Source of the DNA: Solirubrobacteraceae bacterium
Lineage (GTDB): Bacteria; Actinomycetota; Thermoleophilia; Solirubrobacterales; Solirubrobacteraceae
Reading direction: 5' to 3'
Length of the DNA: 5,465 nucleotides
NCBI GenBank assembly: GCA_030151725.1
Contig: JASLDD010000231.1
Location: 1 to 5,465, forward strand
This document shows positions 1 through 5,427 of the stretch, one piece after another (within the stretch, counting starts at the first letter, position 1; each line of letters opens with the position of its first letter). The position numbers and the translations under genes were made by a program. The notes under the pieces are model-generated. The model was not told where the DNA came from. It searched no databases and saw nothing but the letters and a program-made list of their open reading frames with translations.

Positions 1-790
1 CATCGGCAAGGTGCGCCTGCTGACAGCGCAGGAGGAGGTGGACCTCGCCAAGCGGATCGAGCGCGGCGACCTCGACGCCAAGCAGAAGATGGTCGAGTCC
101 AACCTGCGCCTCGTGGTGTCCATCGCCAAGAACTACCGCAACCAGGGCCTGCCGTTCCTGGACCTCATTCAGGAGGGGACGCTGGGTCTGGTGCGCGCGG
201 CCGAGAAGTTCGACTACCGCAAGGGCTTCAAGTTCTCCACCTACGCCACGTGGTGGATCCGTCAGGCCATTGCTCGCGCGCTTGCCGACAAGGCACGCAC
301 CATCCGCATTCCCGTGCACGTGGTCGAGAAGCTCAACAAGATTGGCCGCGCGGAGCGCAAGCTCGTCACAGAGCTCGGCCGCGAGCCCACCGCCGATGAG
401 ATTGCCGAGGTCACCGGCATCGACCCCGAGGAGGTCGACTCGATCAAGCGCTCCGCCCAGGCTCCCGTGTCGCTGGAGAAGCCTGTGGGCGATGAGGAGG
501 AGTCCGAGTTCGGCCAGTTCATCGCCGACGAGCGCGCCGAGTCTCCCTACGAGCGGGCAGCCGAGATCCTCACCAAGGAGGCTCTCCGCGAGGCTCTCGA
601 GAACCTCTCCTATCGCGAACGCCGTGTGCTCGAGCTTCGCTACGGGCTCGGCGGGGAGCACCCCCGCACGCTCGACGAGGTCGGTCGCACTTTCAACGTG
701 ACCCGCGAGCGCATTCGCCAGATCGAGAACCAGTCTTTGAAGAAGCTGCAGTCCCTCGCGGAGGCACAAAAGCTCCGCGACGTCGCCTGA
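1..790 (+). CDS. rpoD: Primary sigma-70 factor (RpoD/SigA type), 5'-truncated by the window edge
   Basis: Sigma subunit that directs RNA polymerase core to housekeeping -10/-35 promoters. The reading frame is open from base 2 (I-G-K-V-R-L-L), so the GTG at 11 is internal and the real start lies outside the window. About 262 residues are visible, against some 350-500 for a full primary sigma. Seen in order: the end of region 1.2 (LLTAQEEVDLAKRIE); region 2 from about base 101 (NLRLVVSIAKNYRNQGLPF, LIQEGTLGL), with the core-binding and -10 recognition helices FSTYATWWIRQAIARAL near 230-285; region 3 (IPVHVVEKLNKI, then GREPTADEIAEVTGI); and region 4.2, the -35-binding helix-turn-helix at about 665-742 (TLDEVGRTFNVTRERIRQIE). 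These regions are almost canonical, which fits the principal sigma better than an alternative one. The following gene is 325 bases away, so this is probably the last gene of its transcript. The lineage-specific N-terminal region cannot be judged. Confidence 0.94.
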   Translation, partial: IGKVRLLTAQEEVDLAKRIERGDLDAKQKMVESNLRLVVSIAKNYRNQGLPFLDLIQEGTLGLVRAAEKFDYRKGFKFSTYATWWIRQAIARALADKARTIRIPVHVVEKLNKIGRAERKLVTELGREPTADEIAEVTGIDPEEVDSIKRSAQAPVSLEKPVGDEEESEFGQFIADERAESPYERAAEILTKEALREALENLSYRERRVLELRYGLGGEHPRTLDEVGRTFNVTRERIRQIENQSLKKLQSLAEAQKLRDVA

Positions 791-801
791 CACGTGCCTC
801 G

Positions 802-845
802 CGCCGCCTGGCGGCGTCCTCGATCGCTCGTGTGCGCGTGCACAC
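802..845 (+). terminator. Possible GC-stem terminator region behind rpoD
   Basis: Two small stems follow the rpoD stop. CGCCG (802-806) pairs with CGGCG (812-816) across a five-base loop. GTGTGC (830-835) pairs perfectly with GCACAC (840-845) across GCGT. Neither is followed by a run of T, so a classic intrinsic terminator is not shown. Stem-only terminators are proposed for high-GC Actinomycetota. The second stem also belongs to the first unit of the intergenic repeat, so its role could be different. Confidence 0.25.
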
Positions 846-1051
846 TTCGCTCACTGCGTCCTTGCCAGTCGACGCGATTCACGCGTCAGGGGGCCATGGT
901 GTGCACGCCACGCTCCCTGCGTTCTTGTCAGCCGACCCGATCCGCTCGTCAGGTGCGCGCGGTCATGCGAACAGGACGACACTTGGGGCGTGGCCCGCGG
1001 TGAGCACGCCGGGCTCGATGCGTCCTTCTGGCTGTGAGGCTCGTGACGAGG
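830..1051. repeat. Three degenerate copies of an intergenic element of about 55-60 bases
   Basis: Unit A runs about 830-890, unit B 899-953, and a weaker unit C starts at 1000 and fades after about 1027. A and B share a core (855-890 against 918-953) that matches at 29 of 36 positions without gaps, beginning TGCGTYCTTGYCAG and ending CGTCAGG. B and C share the left part, of form GTGNGCACGCC, then GCTC, then TGCGTYCTT, with 23 of 31 positions identical. All units begin GTGNGC and contain TGCGTYCTT. The spacing is irregular (63 bases core-to-core for A to B, 101 for B to C), so this is not a CRISPR array. It may be a decayed tandem duplication or a small intergenic repeat family. No function is assigned. 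Confidence 0.5.
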
Positions 1052-1115
1052 GCCGGGATCGTCCAAGGCGACGGGTCGCATTCAAGGCTTTGCGCTCACG
1101 TGCCGATCAGGGGGC

Positions 1116-2288
1116 ATGTTCGATGTCAAGGTTGCGCTGCACGATCTGGTTGAGAAGGAGGGCTCAGACCTCCACCTGAAGGTCGACTCGGCGCCGCTGT
1201 ATCGCGTCCAGGGTGACCTGACGCTTGACGCCGGTGCTCAGGCGCTGACGCGCGAAGACACAGAAAACGCCCTGCGGACGCTGCTCACCGACGAGGCCAA
1301 GCTGGAGGAGTTCGCGCAGGATCACGAGGTTGACTTCTCTTTCGAAATAGAGGGTGTGGCTCGTTTCAGGATCAACGCCTTCCAGCAGCGTGGGCTGACC
1401 TCGCTCGTCTGTCGCGCCATTCCCCATCGCATCAGCACCATCGAGGAGCTTTCCCTGCCGTCTGTCGTTCGCGAACTTGCCGAGGAGGAGCGGGGCATTG
1501 TGCTGCTCACAGGGACCACCGGCTCGGGAAAGTCCACGACCTTGGCCGCCATGATCGACCACATGAACCACACCATGAGCAAGCACATCGTGACCATCGA
1601 GGACCCCATCGAGTTCGTGCACACCGACAAACGCTCTGCCATCAACCAGCGCGAAGTCGGCATGGACACAGCCTCCTTCAAGCGCGCCCTGCGCAGGGTG
1701 CTGCGTCAGGACCCTGACGTGATTCTGGTTGGAGAGATGCGTGACGAGGAGACCGTCCAGACCGCTCTGTCGGCCGCTGAGACCGGACACCTCGTGCTGT
1801 CGACCATCCACACCGTGGACGCAACCGAGTCGATCAACCGCATGCTCGACTTCTTCCCGCCCCACCAGCACGGACAGGCACGCAGCATGATCGCGGGCAC
1901 CGTCCGGGGAGTCATCTCCCAGCGCCTGGTGCCAGGCGCCGATGGTGGTCGCGTGGCCGTCTGCGAGATCCTGCGCATGACTGGACGCGTGCGCGACATG
2001 ATCATGGACCCCTCGCAGACCGGCAAGCTCGTCGAGGTCATCACCAGCGGCGGCTACTACGGCATGCAGACCTTCGATCAAGCGCTCTTCGGCCACGTCA
2101 AGGCCGGGCGCGTCACCTTCGAGGACGCAATGCGCGTCGCCTCCAGCCCGCACGACTTCAAGCTGCTCATGCAGTCCGACGGACGCCGTGGAACCACCAT
2201 GGAGGACGTTGCCGCGGCAGAGGCCAATCGCGGCGAGGCCAGCGGACCCAACAGCCAGCCCGCCTCGCCCTCGCTCAGCGCCGCTTAG
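1116..2288 (+). CDS. pilT: PilT-family type IV pilus retraction ATPase
   Basis: Cytoplasmic hexameric ATPase of the secretion/type IV pilus superfamily; the PilT branch depolymerises pilin and retracts the pilus for twitching motility or DNA uptake. Length is 390 residues, against about 345-370 for typical PilT; the excess is a Ser/Pro/Ala-rich tail (about 365-390). Visible motifs: N-terminal PAS-like domain with GSDLHLKV (16-23); Walker A GTTGSGKST (133-141); Asp box IVTIEDPIEF (158-167); Walker B DPDVILVGEMRD with catalytic Glu207; His box TGHLVLSTIHT (223-233); and the C-terminal GMQTFDQAL (316-324). The position of PilT's AIRNLIRE box reads RVRDMIMD (291-298), a divergent form. The ATG at 1116 is chosen because MFDVKVALHDLVEKEGSDLHL fits the family N-terminus and no in-frame start lies just upstream. 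The G-run 1110-1114 ends one base before it, unusually close for a ribosome-binding site. No pilin or pilB gene is in the window, so the retraction role is inferred from the family. Confidence 0.93.
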   Translation: MFDVKVALHDLVEKEGSDLHLKVDSAPLYRVQGDLTLDAGAQALTREDTENALRTLLTDEAKLEEFAQDHEVDFSFEIEGVARFRINAFQQRGLTSLVCRAIPHRISTIEELSLPSVVRELAEEERGIVLLTGTTGSGKSTTLAAMIDHMNHTMSKHIVTIEDPIEFVHTDKRSAINQREVGMDTASFKRALRRVLRQDPDVILVGEMRDEETVQTALSAAETGHLVLSTIHTVDATESINRMLDFFPPHQHGQARSMIAGTVRGVISQRLVPGADGGRVAVCEILRMTGRVRDMIMDPSQTGKLVEVITSGGYYGMQTFDQALFGHVKAGRVTFEDAMRVASSPHDFKLLMQSDGRRGTTMEDVAAAEANRGEASGPNSQPASPSLSAA

Positions 2289-2324
2289 CCTCCAGCCACG
2301 CGGAGGACCCAGCTTCAAAAAGCT
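2289..2324 (+). terminator. Weak stem-loops after pilT
   Basis: CCTCC (2289-2293) pairs with GGAGG (2302-2306) across eight bases immediately behind the pilT stop. AGCTT (2311-2315) then pairs with AAGCT (2320-2324) across CAAA. Neither has a following T tract on the plus strand. Either could mark the pilT transcript end, but both are short and may be chance. Confidence 0.22.
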
Positions 2325-2341
2325 CGCCCCCGCGGAGTGTC

Positions 2342-2353
2342 GAGTATGTACTC
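2342..2353. promoter_or_regulatory. Perfect short dyad GAGTA-TG-TACTC
   Basis: The five-base arms are perfect inverted repeats separated by two bases, just upstream of the putative -35 element at 2356. The arms contain AGTA and TACT, the same tetramers that form the ends of the dyad beside the HxlR start codon, in the opposite order. It could be an accessory half-site for the same regulator. A 12-base dyad alone is weak evidence. Confidence 0.3.
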
Positions 2354-2355
2354 TC

Positions 2356-2384
2356 TTGCACTGCTGTGTAACCATGGCTATACA
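2356..2384 (+). promoter_or_regulatory. Possible sigma-70 promoter (TTGCAC - 17 bases - TATACA)
   Basis: TTGCAC (2356-2361) and TATACA (2379-2384) are separated by exactly 17 bases in a locally AT-richer patch between pilT and the HxlR gene. They match the sigma-70 consensus hexamers at 3 of 6 and 4 of 6 positions. Transcription would begin near 2391 and give a leader of about 120 bases before the HxlR start. The spacer and -10 lie inside a 30-base palindrome, as expected for a repressed promoter. A second promoter closer to the gene is also possible. Confidence 0.4.
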
Positions 2385-2389
2385 GCGGT
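2360..2389. promoter_or_regulatory. 30-base imperfect palindrome centred on CCATGG, probable operator
   Basis: The core at 2365-2384 has the symmetric form TGTnTAnCCATGGnTAnACA (16 of 20 positions symmetric). Symmetry extends outward to 2360 and 2389, so 12 of 15 base pairs are complementary across the axis, which falls between A2374 and T2375. This is far more symmetry than neighbouring sequence shows, and it covers the spacer and -10 of the putative promoter, where a bound repressor would block RNA polymerase. The nearest regulator is the HxlR-type gene about 125 bases downstream, so autoregulation is the simplest reading. The site could instead serve an unlinked regulator. Confidence 0.55.
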
Positions 2390-2485
2390 CGGAGAGAGAG
2401 CAACACAACCCTCCTCGCCGGCACGAGCAGGCCACTCAACTAGACCGACTAAGCGCTCACGCGCGCCTCATGAGCTGGTCCGGGC

Positions 2486-2504
2486 TACTTCACTTGGTAA
2501 AGTA
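2486..2504. promoter_or_regulatory. Dyad TACTT...AAGTA next to the HxlR start, probable operator
   Basis: The 19-base site has the form TACTTnACnnnGTnAAGTA, with 14 of 19 positions symmetric and arms perfect over five bases. It ends nine bases before the ATG at 2514. DUF24/HxlR regulators such as YodB and CatR are known to bind TACT...AGTA inverted repeats; here the inner spacing is 11 bases rather than the 7 I recall for YodB. The site includes TAAAGT (2498-2503), which could act as a -10 for a nearly leaderless transcript. Both position and form support autoregulation. Confidence 0.5.
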
Positions 2505-2513
2505 ACGTCTGGA

Positions 2514-2870
2514 ATGGCGCTCGATGAGACTTGTCCCGTTTGTATGACCGCCCAGATCATCTGTGGCAAGTGGACTTTGCTGCTCGTGCGCGATCTGGCT
2601 GAGGGCTGCTCTCGCTTCTGTGAGCTGGAACGCTCGCTGTCGGGCATCAGCCCGCGAACGCTGTCGCTGCGCCTGAGGGCTCTCGAGGAGGAGGGAATCG
2701 TCGAGCGCCACACATTCCCGGAGGTGCCCCCGAGGGTCGAGTACGCCCTGACGGAGAAGGGGCGGGCGTTGCTGCCGATCATCGACGACATGCGCTCCTA
2801 CGGCGAAGGCTGGCTGTCAGAGGAGTGCGCAGAGCGTGGCTCAGCATCCGCGAACCTCGTCGTAGCCTGA
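2514..2870 (+). CDS. HxlR-family (DUF24) winged-helix transcriptional regulator, cysteine-rich
   Basis: DNA-binding regulator of the MarR-like HxlR/DUF24 family, which acts as dimers and often senses quinones, aldehydes or thiol stress. At 118 residues it has the usual family length. Visible: a Cys-containing start (CPVC, Cys7 and Cys10), the family motif GKWTLLLVRDL (18-28), the recognition-helix region GISPRTLSLRLRALEEEGIVER (about 44-65), and the wing FPEVPPRVEYALTEKGRAL (68-86). The frame stays open upstream to a GTG at 2337, but the extra 59 residues are low-complexity and cover the promoter and operator, so ATG 2514 is chosen. No Shine-Dalgarno is present (only GGA touching the ATG), so translation may be leaderless from a TAAAGT -10 at 2498-2503. 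Six cysteines (7, 10, 17, 32, 36, 105) are many for this size and suggest redox or metal sensing. No divergent target gene is adjacent, unlike many family members. Confidence 0.9.
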   Translation: MALDETCPVCMTAQIICGKWTLLLVRDLAEGCSRFCELERSLSGISPRTLSLRLRALEEEGIVERHTFPEVPPRVEYALTEKGRALLPIIDDMRSYGEGWLSEECAERGSASANLVVA

Positions 2871-2949
2871 AGACTGCAAGGTCCGAAGCAGCTGCAAGAC
2901 GCGCTGCGTAGGGCAGGAGGGTTGCAGGCCAGCGCGAAGTGAGCGCACC

Positions 2950-4347
2950 ATGCGTTCACTCCAGCTGCAGGCCGCCCTGACCGACTACGTGGAAGCCGCT
3001 GCCGCCCACCTTCAAGCGGCGGTGGCCGCCGGCGCGGAGGTGCCCTTCGAGCTCGAGCAGCAGAGTCGCCGCCGACGCTCGGCCGGCCCGTCGCTGTACT
3101 GCTACCGCCCGCTCACAGAGCAGTTCATCGCTTCACGCATCCAGGAGCTCGAGCGCTTGCCCTCCTACACGGAGGCGGCCAGACTGCTGGCGGGCTTTGA
3201 GGGTCTGGGGCGCTACGTGGCAAGCGCCGGAGCGGAGATCGCTCAAGCGGGCGCTCGCGCGGGGGTTCGGGCGGCTCTGCGTGCGCTGCTCGATGAGGTG
3301 TTTCGTGAGCAGACGGACTTCCATTTGCAGCCCGAGCGCCTCGAGGCTGCCCTTGAGCGGCTGGAAGGATCGGCGCTCGCTTCCACCAGCGAGGTCACGC
3401 TGGTGGCCACTCTGCACGGCCTCACGATCACGTCGGCTGAGCTGGCGCTGACCCGTGGCCTGACGATCGCTCAGCCTCACGCGCTTGACGGCTTGCCTGT
3501 GGGCGCGCTGGCGCTGCACACGGGCGCAGCGGATGGCCACCTGGTGGTCGTGCTGGTGGCCGAGCACGACGAGCCCAGAGAGGCGCTCTCCCAGGGTCGC
3601 GAAGTGCTGCATGAGCTCCTACGGGCGCTGAGGTTGTTTGGAGATGGTCGTGTGACGCTGGGGGCGCTTGCGTGGGCACGTATCGGCACCGGCGGCTGGG
3701 GCGCGGTGGCGCTGGGAACGGGCGGACGTCCCCATGGGATGCTCGTTGTGACAGCCGAGCAGGAGGACGAGCTTCGCGGCTTCTGCAACCTGGTCTCTCG
3801 GCGAGCGCCACACGACAACGAGATCTCGTGGGCGCTGCGACGCTTCGAGCTCGGCTGCGAGCGCGCAAGCCCGTATGAGGCGCTGAGCGACCACCTGCTG
3901 GCGCTGCGCGCGCTGCTCGAGCCCGAGGGGCCTCAGAGTGGGATGTTGATCGGACGCCTGGCCGCACTGTGCGCAACGCCGGAGCGTCGCCGGGAGCTGA
4001 CGGAGCGGATCGTTCAGGCGATTGCCCTGGAGCGCGCCGTAGTGACGGGCACCGCGGTCGAGCATGCCGGCTCGGAGGCCCTCGCCACAGAGCTCGCCAA
4101 TCACCTGCGTGCGCTGCTGCGCGATGTCATCTGCGGTCATCTCGACCCCGACCTGGTCGCGCTGGCGGACGAGCTGCTGCTGGAGGACGAGAAAGCGGAG
4201 GCGGAAGCGGAAGCAGACGAAGCGCAGGAGCCGCTCATTGCAGTGGCGGAGCCGTTCAGCCGGCATGTGGCCGACGAGCTGCGCTCAGGCGAAGAGATAT
4301 TCGGCGATCCCAGCCAGGCTCCCGAGATCCTGGACGTCTTCATCTAG
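2950..4347 (+). CDS. Conserved-looking protein of unknown function, 465 residues, possible HEPN-like C-terminal region
   Basis: I do not recognise an assigned family. Coding is supported by strong GC bias at codon third positions, sustained length and normal amino-acid composition. No signal peptide or membrane segment is seen, so it should be cytoplasmic. Residues 1-40 form a helix; 48-59 (SLYCYRPLTEQF) look like a conserved motif; 60-145 are helical; 147-270 alternate hydrophobic strands (VTLVATLHGLTI, HLVVVLVAE, GMLVVTAE) with a Gly-rich turn GTGGWGAVALGTGGR (246-260). Residues 293-400 are helical, with SWALRRFELGCERASPYEALSDHLLALRALLEPEG followed by IALERAVVTG (358-367), reminiscent of HEPN/Apea-like domains whose R-x4-H motif would here be RAVVTG without the His. 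An acidic Ala/Glu linker (412-427) precedes the tail. The ATG at 2950 has only a weak ribosome-binding match (AAGTGAG, 2937-2943). Its last 63 bases overlap the convergent ATPase gene. Confidence 0.82.
   Translation: MRSLQLQAALTDYVEAAAAHLQAAVAAGAEVPFELEQQSRRRRSAGPSLYCYRPLTEQFIASRIQELERLPSYTEAARLLAGFEGLGRYVASAGAEIAQAGARAGVRAALRALLDEVFREQTDFHLQPERLEAALERLEGSALASTSEVTLVATLHGLTITSAELALTRGLTIAQPHALDGLPVGALALHTGAADGHLVVVLVAEHDEPREALSQGREVLHELLRALRLFGDGRVTLGALAWARIGTGGWGAVALGTGGRPHGMLVVTAEQEDELRGFCNLVSRRAPHDNEISWALRRFELGCERASPYEALSDHLLALRALLEPEGPQSGMLIGRLAALCATPERRRELTERIVQAIALERAVVTGTAVEHAGSEALATELANHLRALLRDVICGHLDPDLVALADELLLEDEKAEAEAEADEAQEPLIAVAEPFSRHVADELRSGEEIFGDPSQAPEILDVFI
4195..4212 (+). 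repeat. Three GCGGAR hexamers encoding an Ala-Glu linker
   Basis: GCGGAG, GCGGAA and GCGGAA follow one another in frame, with a degenerate fourth unit GCAGAC. They encode the Ala-Glu stretch at residues 416-421 of the unknown 465-residue protein. Such a short in-frame hexamer tract can gain or lose units without breaking the frame, and the encoded acidic linker probably tolerates length change. Confidence 0.6.
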
Positions 4348-5415
4348 CTGGGGGATCAGGATGGGGTCGTGCTCGGCGAGCGCGCTCGATAGCCCGGCGA
4401 CGGTTTCCTCATCGCGTTGCACCAGCACGTCGAAGTCGGCCAGGTTGTTTGCGACCCGCGCGGCCAGTGCCGCATCGAGCCTGCCTGTGAGCAGCTCCGC
4501 CACCTCCTCGACGGAGTGGCCTCGAAGGCCGTCGCTGTGCACACGATTTACGATCAGCTCTCCCCGGGACATCCCCGCCTCGGACAGTCGCTGCGCGAGG
4601 TAGCGTGCCTCGCGTGCGGGCTCTGTCTCGGGTGAGGTGACGATCAGGAAGGTCGTCTGCGGTGAGCGCAGCAGCTTGGCCACGTCGGCTGTGCGCTGGC
4701 CGAAGCCCTCGATGACGCTGCCGAGGGAGCGGAAGAAGCGCGACAGCTCACCCAGCATGTCCACTCCGGTCACGCGTGCGAAGATCGCGAATACGAGCCC
4801 TGTGCCGCGGCCGAACAGTCGCGCTGTGAGGCCGCTTGGCGCCAGGAAGACCTGCAGGGCGCGACCGTTGAGGAACCCCAACAGGCGATTGGGGGCGTCG
4901 AGGAAGTCCAGCGCATTGCGCGATGGCGGCGTGTCGAGCACGATCACGTCGAAGTCGTGCTCCTCGTAGAGCTCATACAGCTTGGCGATCGCGCTGAGCT
5001 CGTGTGAGCCGGCCACGGCCGTCGAGAGCTCCTTGTAGACGGGGTTGGCCAGGATCTCCTCGCGTGCTTTCTCATCGGAGGCCAGGCGGGTGATGATCTC
5101 ATCGAAGGTGCGCTTGGCGTCCAGCATCATCGCCCACAACTCGCCCTTCATCGCCACGCCTGCAGCGGCAAATGTCTTCGGATCGATGCGGCTGGGCTCG
5201 CCCGAGAGCTCCTCCAGACCGAGCGCCGAGGCCAGGCGCTTGGCGGGATCGATCGTGACGACCGCCACCTTTTGCCCCTTGGCCGCCAAACCCAGAGCGA
5301 GAGCGGCAGAGGTCGTGGTCTTTCCCACGCCGCCCGCGCCCACGCATACGAGCACCCGCTTACCGCGCAGGCGTGTGCGCAGCGTTGATGAGCGTCTCGT
5401 CTTGGTTGTGGTCAT
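4285..5415 (-). CDS. ArsA/Get3-like P-loop ATPase with GAGGVGKT motif
   Basis: Member of the SIMIBI ArsA/Get3/MinD ATPase group, 376 residues. It resembles the second member of actinobacterial ArsA-like pairs such as M. tuberculosis Rv3679/Rv3680. Visible: P-loop CVGAGGVGKTTTSAALAL (24-41); switch I TIDPAKRLASALGL (54-67) with Asp56; switch II DVIVLDTPPSRNALDFLDAP (156-175) with Asp161; IVNRV nucleotide-contact strand (288-292); and a C-terminal QLDEDVQDLGSLAGIAEYLF typical of the family. The signature lysine of the deviant Walker A (GKGGVGKT) is Ala27. The only cysteine is Cys24, so the metal-binding cysteines of arsenite-pump ArsA are absent and arsenic export is unlikely. The hydrophobic stretch 178-220 could be the helical client-binding or membrane-facing part. 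The start is the ATG at 5415, with either AGGA seven bases upstream or a leaderless promoter. The partner ATPase, if present, would lie beyond the right edge. The 3' end overlaps the convergent gene by 63 bases. Confidence 0.92.
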   Translation of the reverse strand: MTTTKTRRSSTLRTRLRGKRVLVCVGAGGVGKTTTSAALALGLAAKGQKVAVVTIDPAKRLASALGLEELSGEPSRIDPKTFAAAGVAMKGELWAMMLDAKRTFDEIITRLASDEKAREEILANPVYKELSTAVAGSHELSAIAKLYELYEEHDFDVIVLDTPPSRNALDFLDAPNRLLGFLNGRALQVFLAPSGLTARLFGRGTGLVFAIFARVTGVDMLGELSRFFRSLGSVIEGFGQRTADVAKLLRSPQTTFLIVTSPETEPAREARYLAQRLSEAGMSRGELIVNRVHSDGLRGHSVEEVAELLTGRLDAALAARVANNLADFDVLVQRDEETVAGLSSALAEHDPILIPQLDEDVQDLGSLAGIAEYLFA

Positions 5416-5421
5416 CTCGCG

Positions 5422-5427
5422 ATCCTA
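5422..5427 (-). promoter_or_regulatory. Possible -10 element (TAGGAT) just before the ArsA-like ATPase
   Basis: On the minus strand TAGGAT lies six bases before the ATG, the spacing expected for leaderless transcripts common in Actinomycetota (TAnnnT then a start codon at the transcription start). No good -35 is seen 16-18 bases upstream. The same bases include AGGA, seven bases before the ATG, which could instead be a ribosome-binding site within an operon. The sequence does not decide between the two. Confidence 0.33.

Larger units (their letters stand above)
791..1115. other. 325-base intergenic region without a convincing gene
   Basis: This gap separates the sigma factor stop from the pilT start. 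Short open frames exist on both strands, but their predicted peptides are Arg/Ser/Ala-rich low-complexity strings typical of GC-rich non-coding DNA, and none has a convincing ribosome-binding site. The gap holds small GC hairpins just after rpoD and three degenerate copies of a repeat, listed separately. No tRNA-like cloverleaf and no clear -35/-10 pair for pilT was recognised. The pilT promoter presumably lies in the last 100 bases but is not evident by eye. Confidence 0.6.

Noticed and set aside
830..1051. CRISPR array or origin iterons in the intergenic repeats
   Set aside because: Only three poorly conserved units with irregular spacing, and no recognisable DnaA boxes or cas genes nearby.
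832..1179. Plus-strand open frame across the rpoD-pilT gap running into pilT
   Set aside because: Arg/Ser/Thr-rich peptide without family features. It overlaps the start of pilT in another frame and contains the degenerate repeats.
1164..2435. Long minus-strand open frame of 423 codons opposite pilT
   Set aside because: It is antisense to a textbook PilT with every ATPase motif in place. Its own translation is rich in His/Asp/Gly/Val with no recognisable domain, as expected for a shadow of GC-rich coding DNA.
2467..2474. Perfect 8-base palindrome CTCATGAG in the HxlR leader
   Set aside because: No symmetry beyond eight bases and no position relative to a promoter that would suggest a site; likely chance.
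2337..2513. N-terminal extension of the HxlR protein from the GTG at 2337
   Set aside because: The 59 added residues are unlike any HxlR N-terminus and low in complexity. They would place the promoter and both operator-like dyads inside the coding region. The ATG at 2514 gives the usual family length.
2915..2942. Perfect AGGAGG (2915-2920) followed by a six-codon TTG frame
   Set aside because: AGGAGG is 29 bases from the ATG at 2950, too far to serve it. The TTG at 2922 is only one base away from it, too close for initiation. No other in-frame start lies between, so it is treated as a chance match.
3428..3976. Minus-strand open frames of up to 215 codons opposite the 465-residue gene
   Set aside because: Arg/Ala/Pro/Ser-rich translations without domains. 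The plus-strand frame is longer, has the expected third-position GC bias and a balanced composition.
4285..5415. Arsenite efflux ATPase (true ArsA)
   Set aside because: Single ATPase domain, no metal-site cysteines, no signature lysine, and no arsB, arsR or arsD neighbours. A Get3-like role is more likely.
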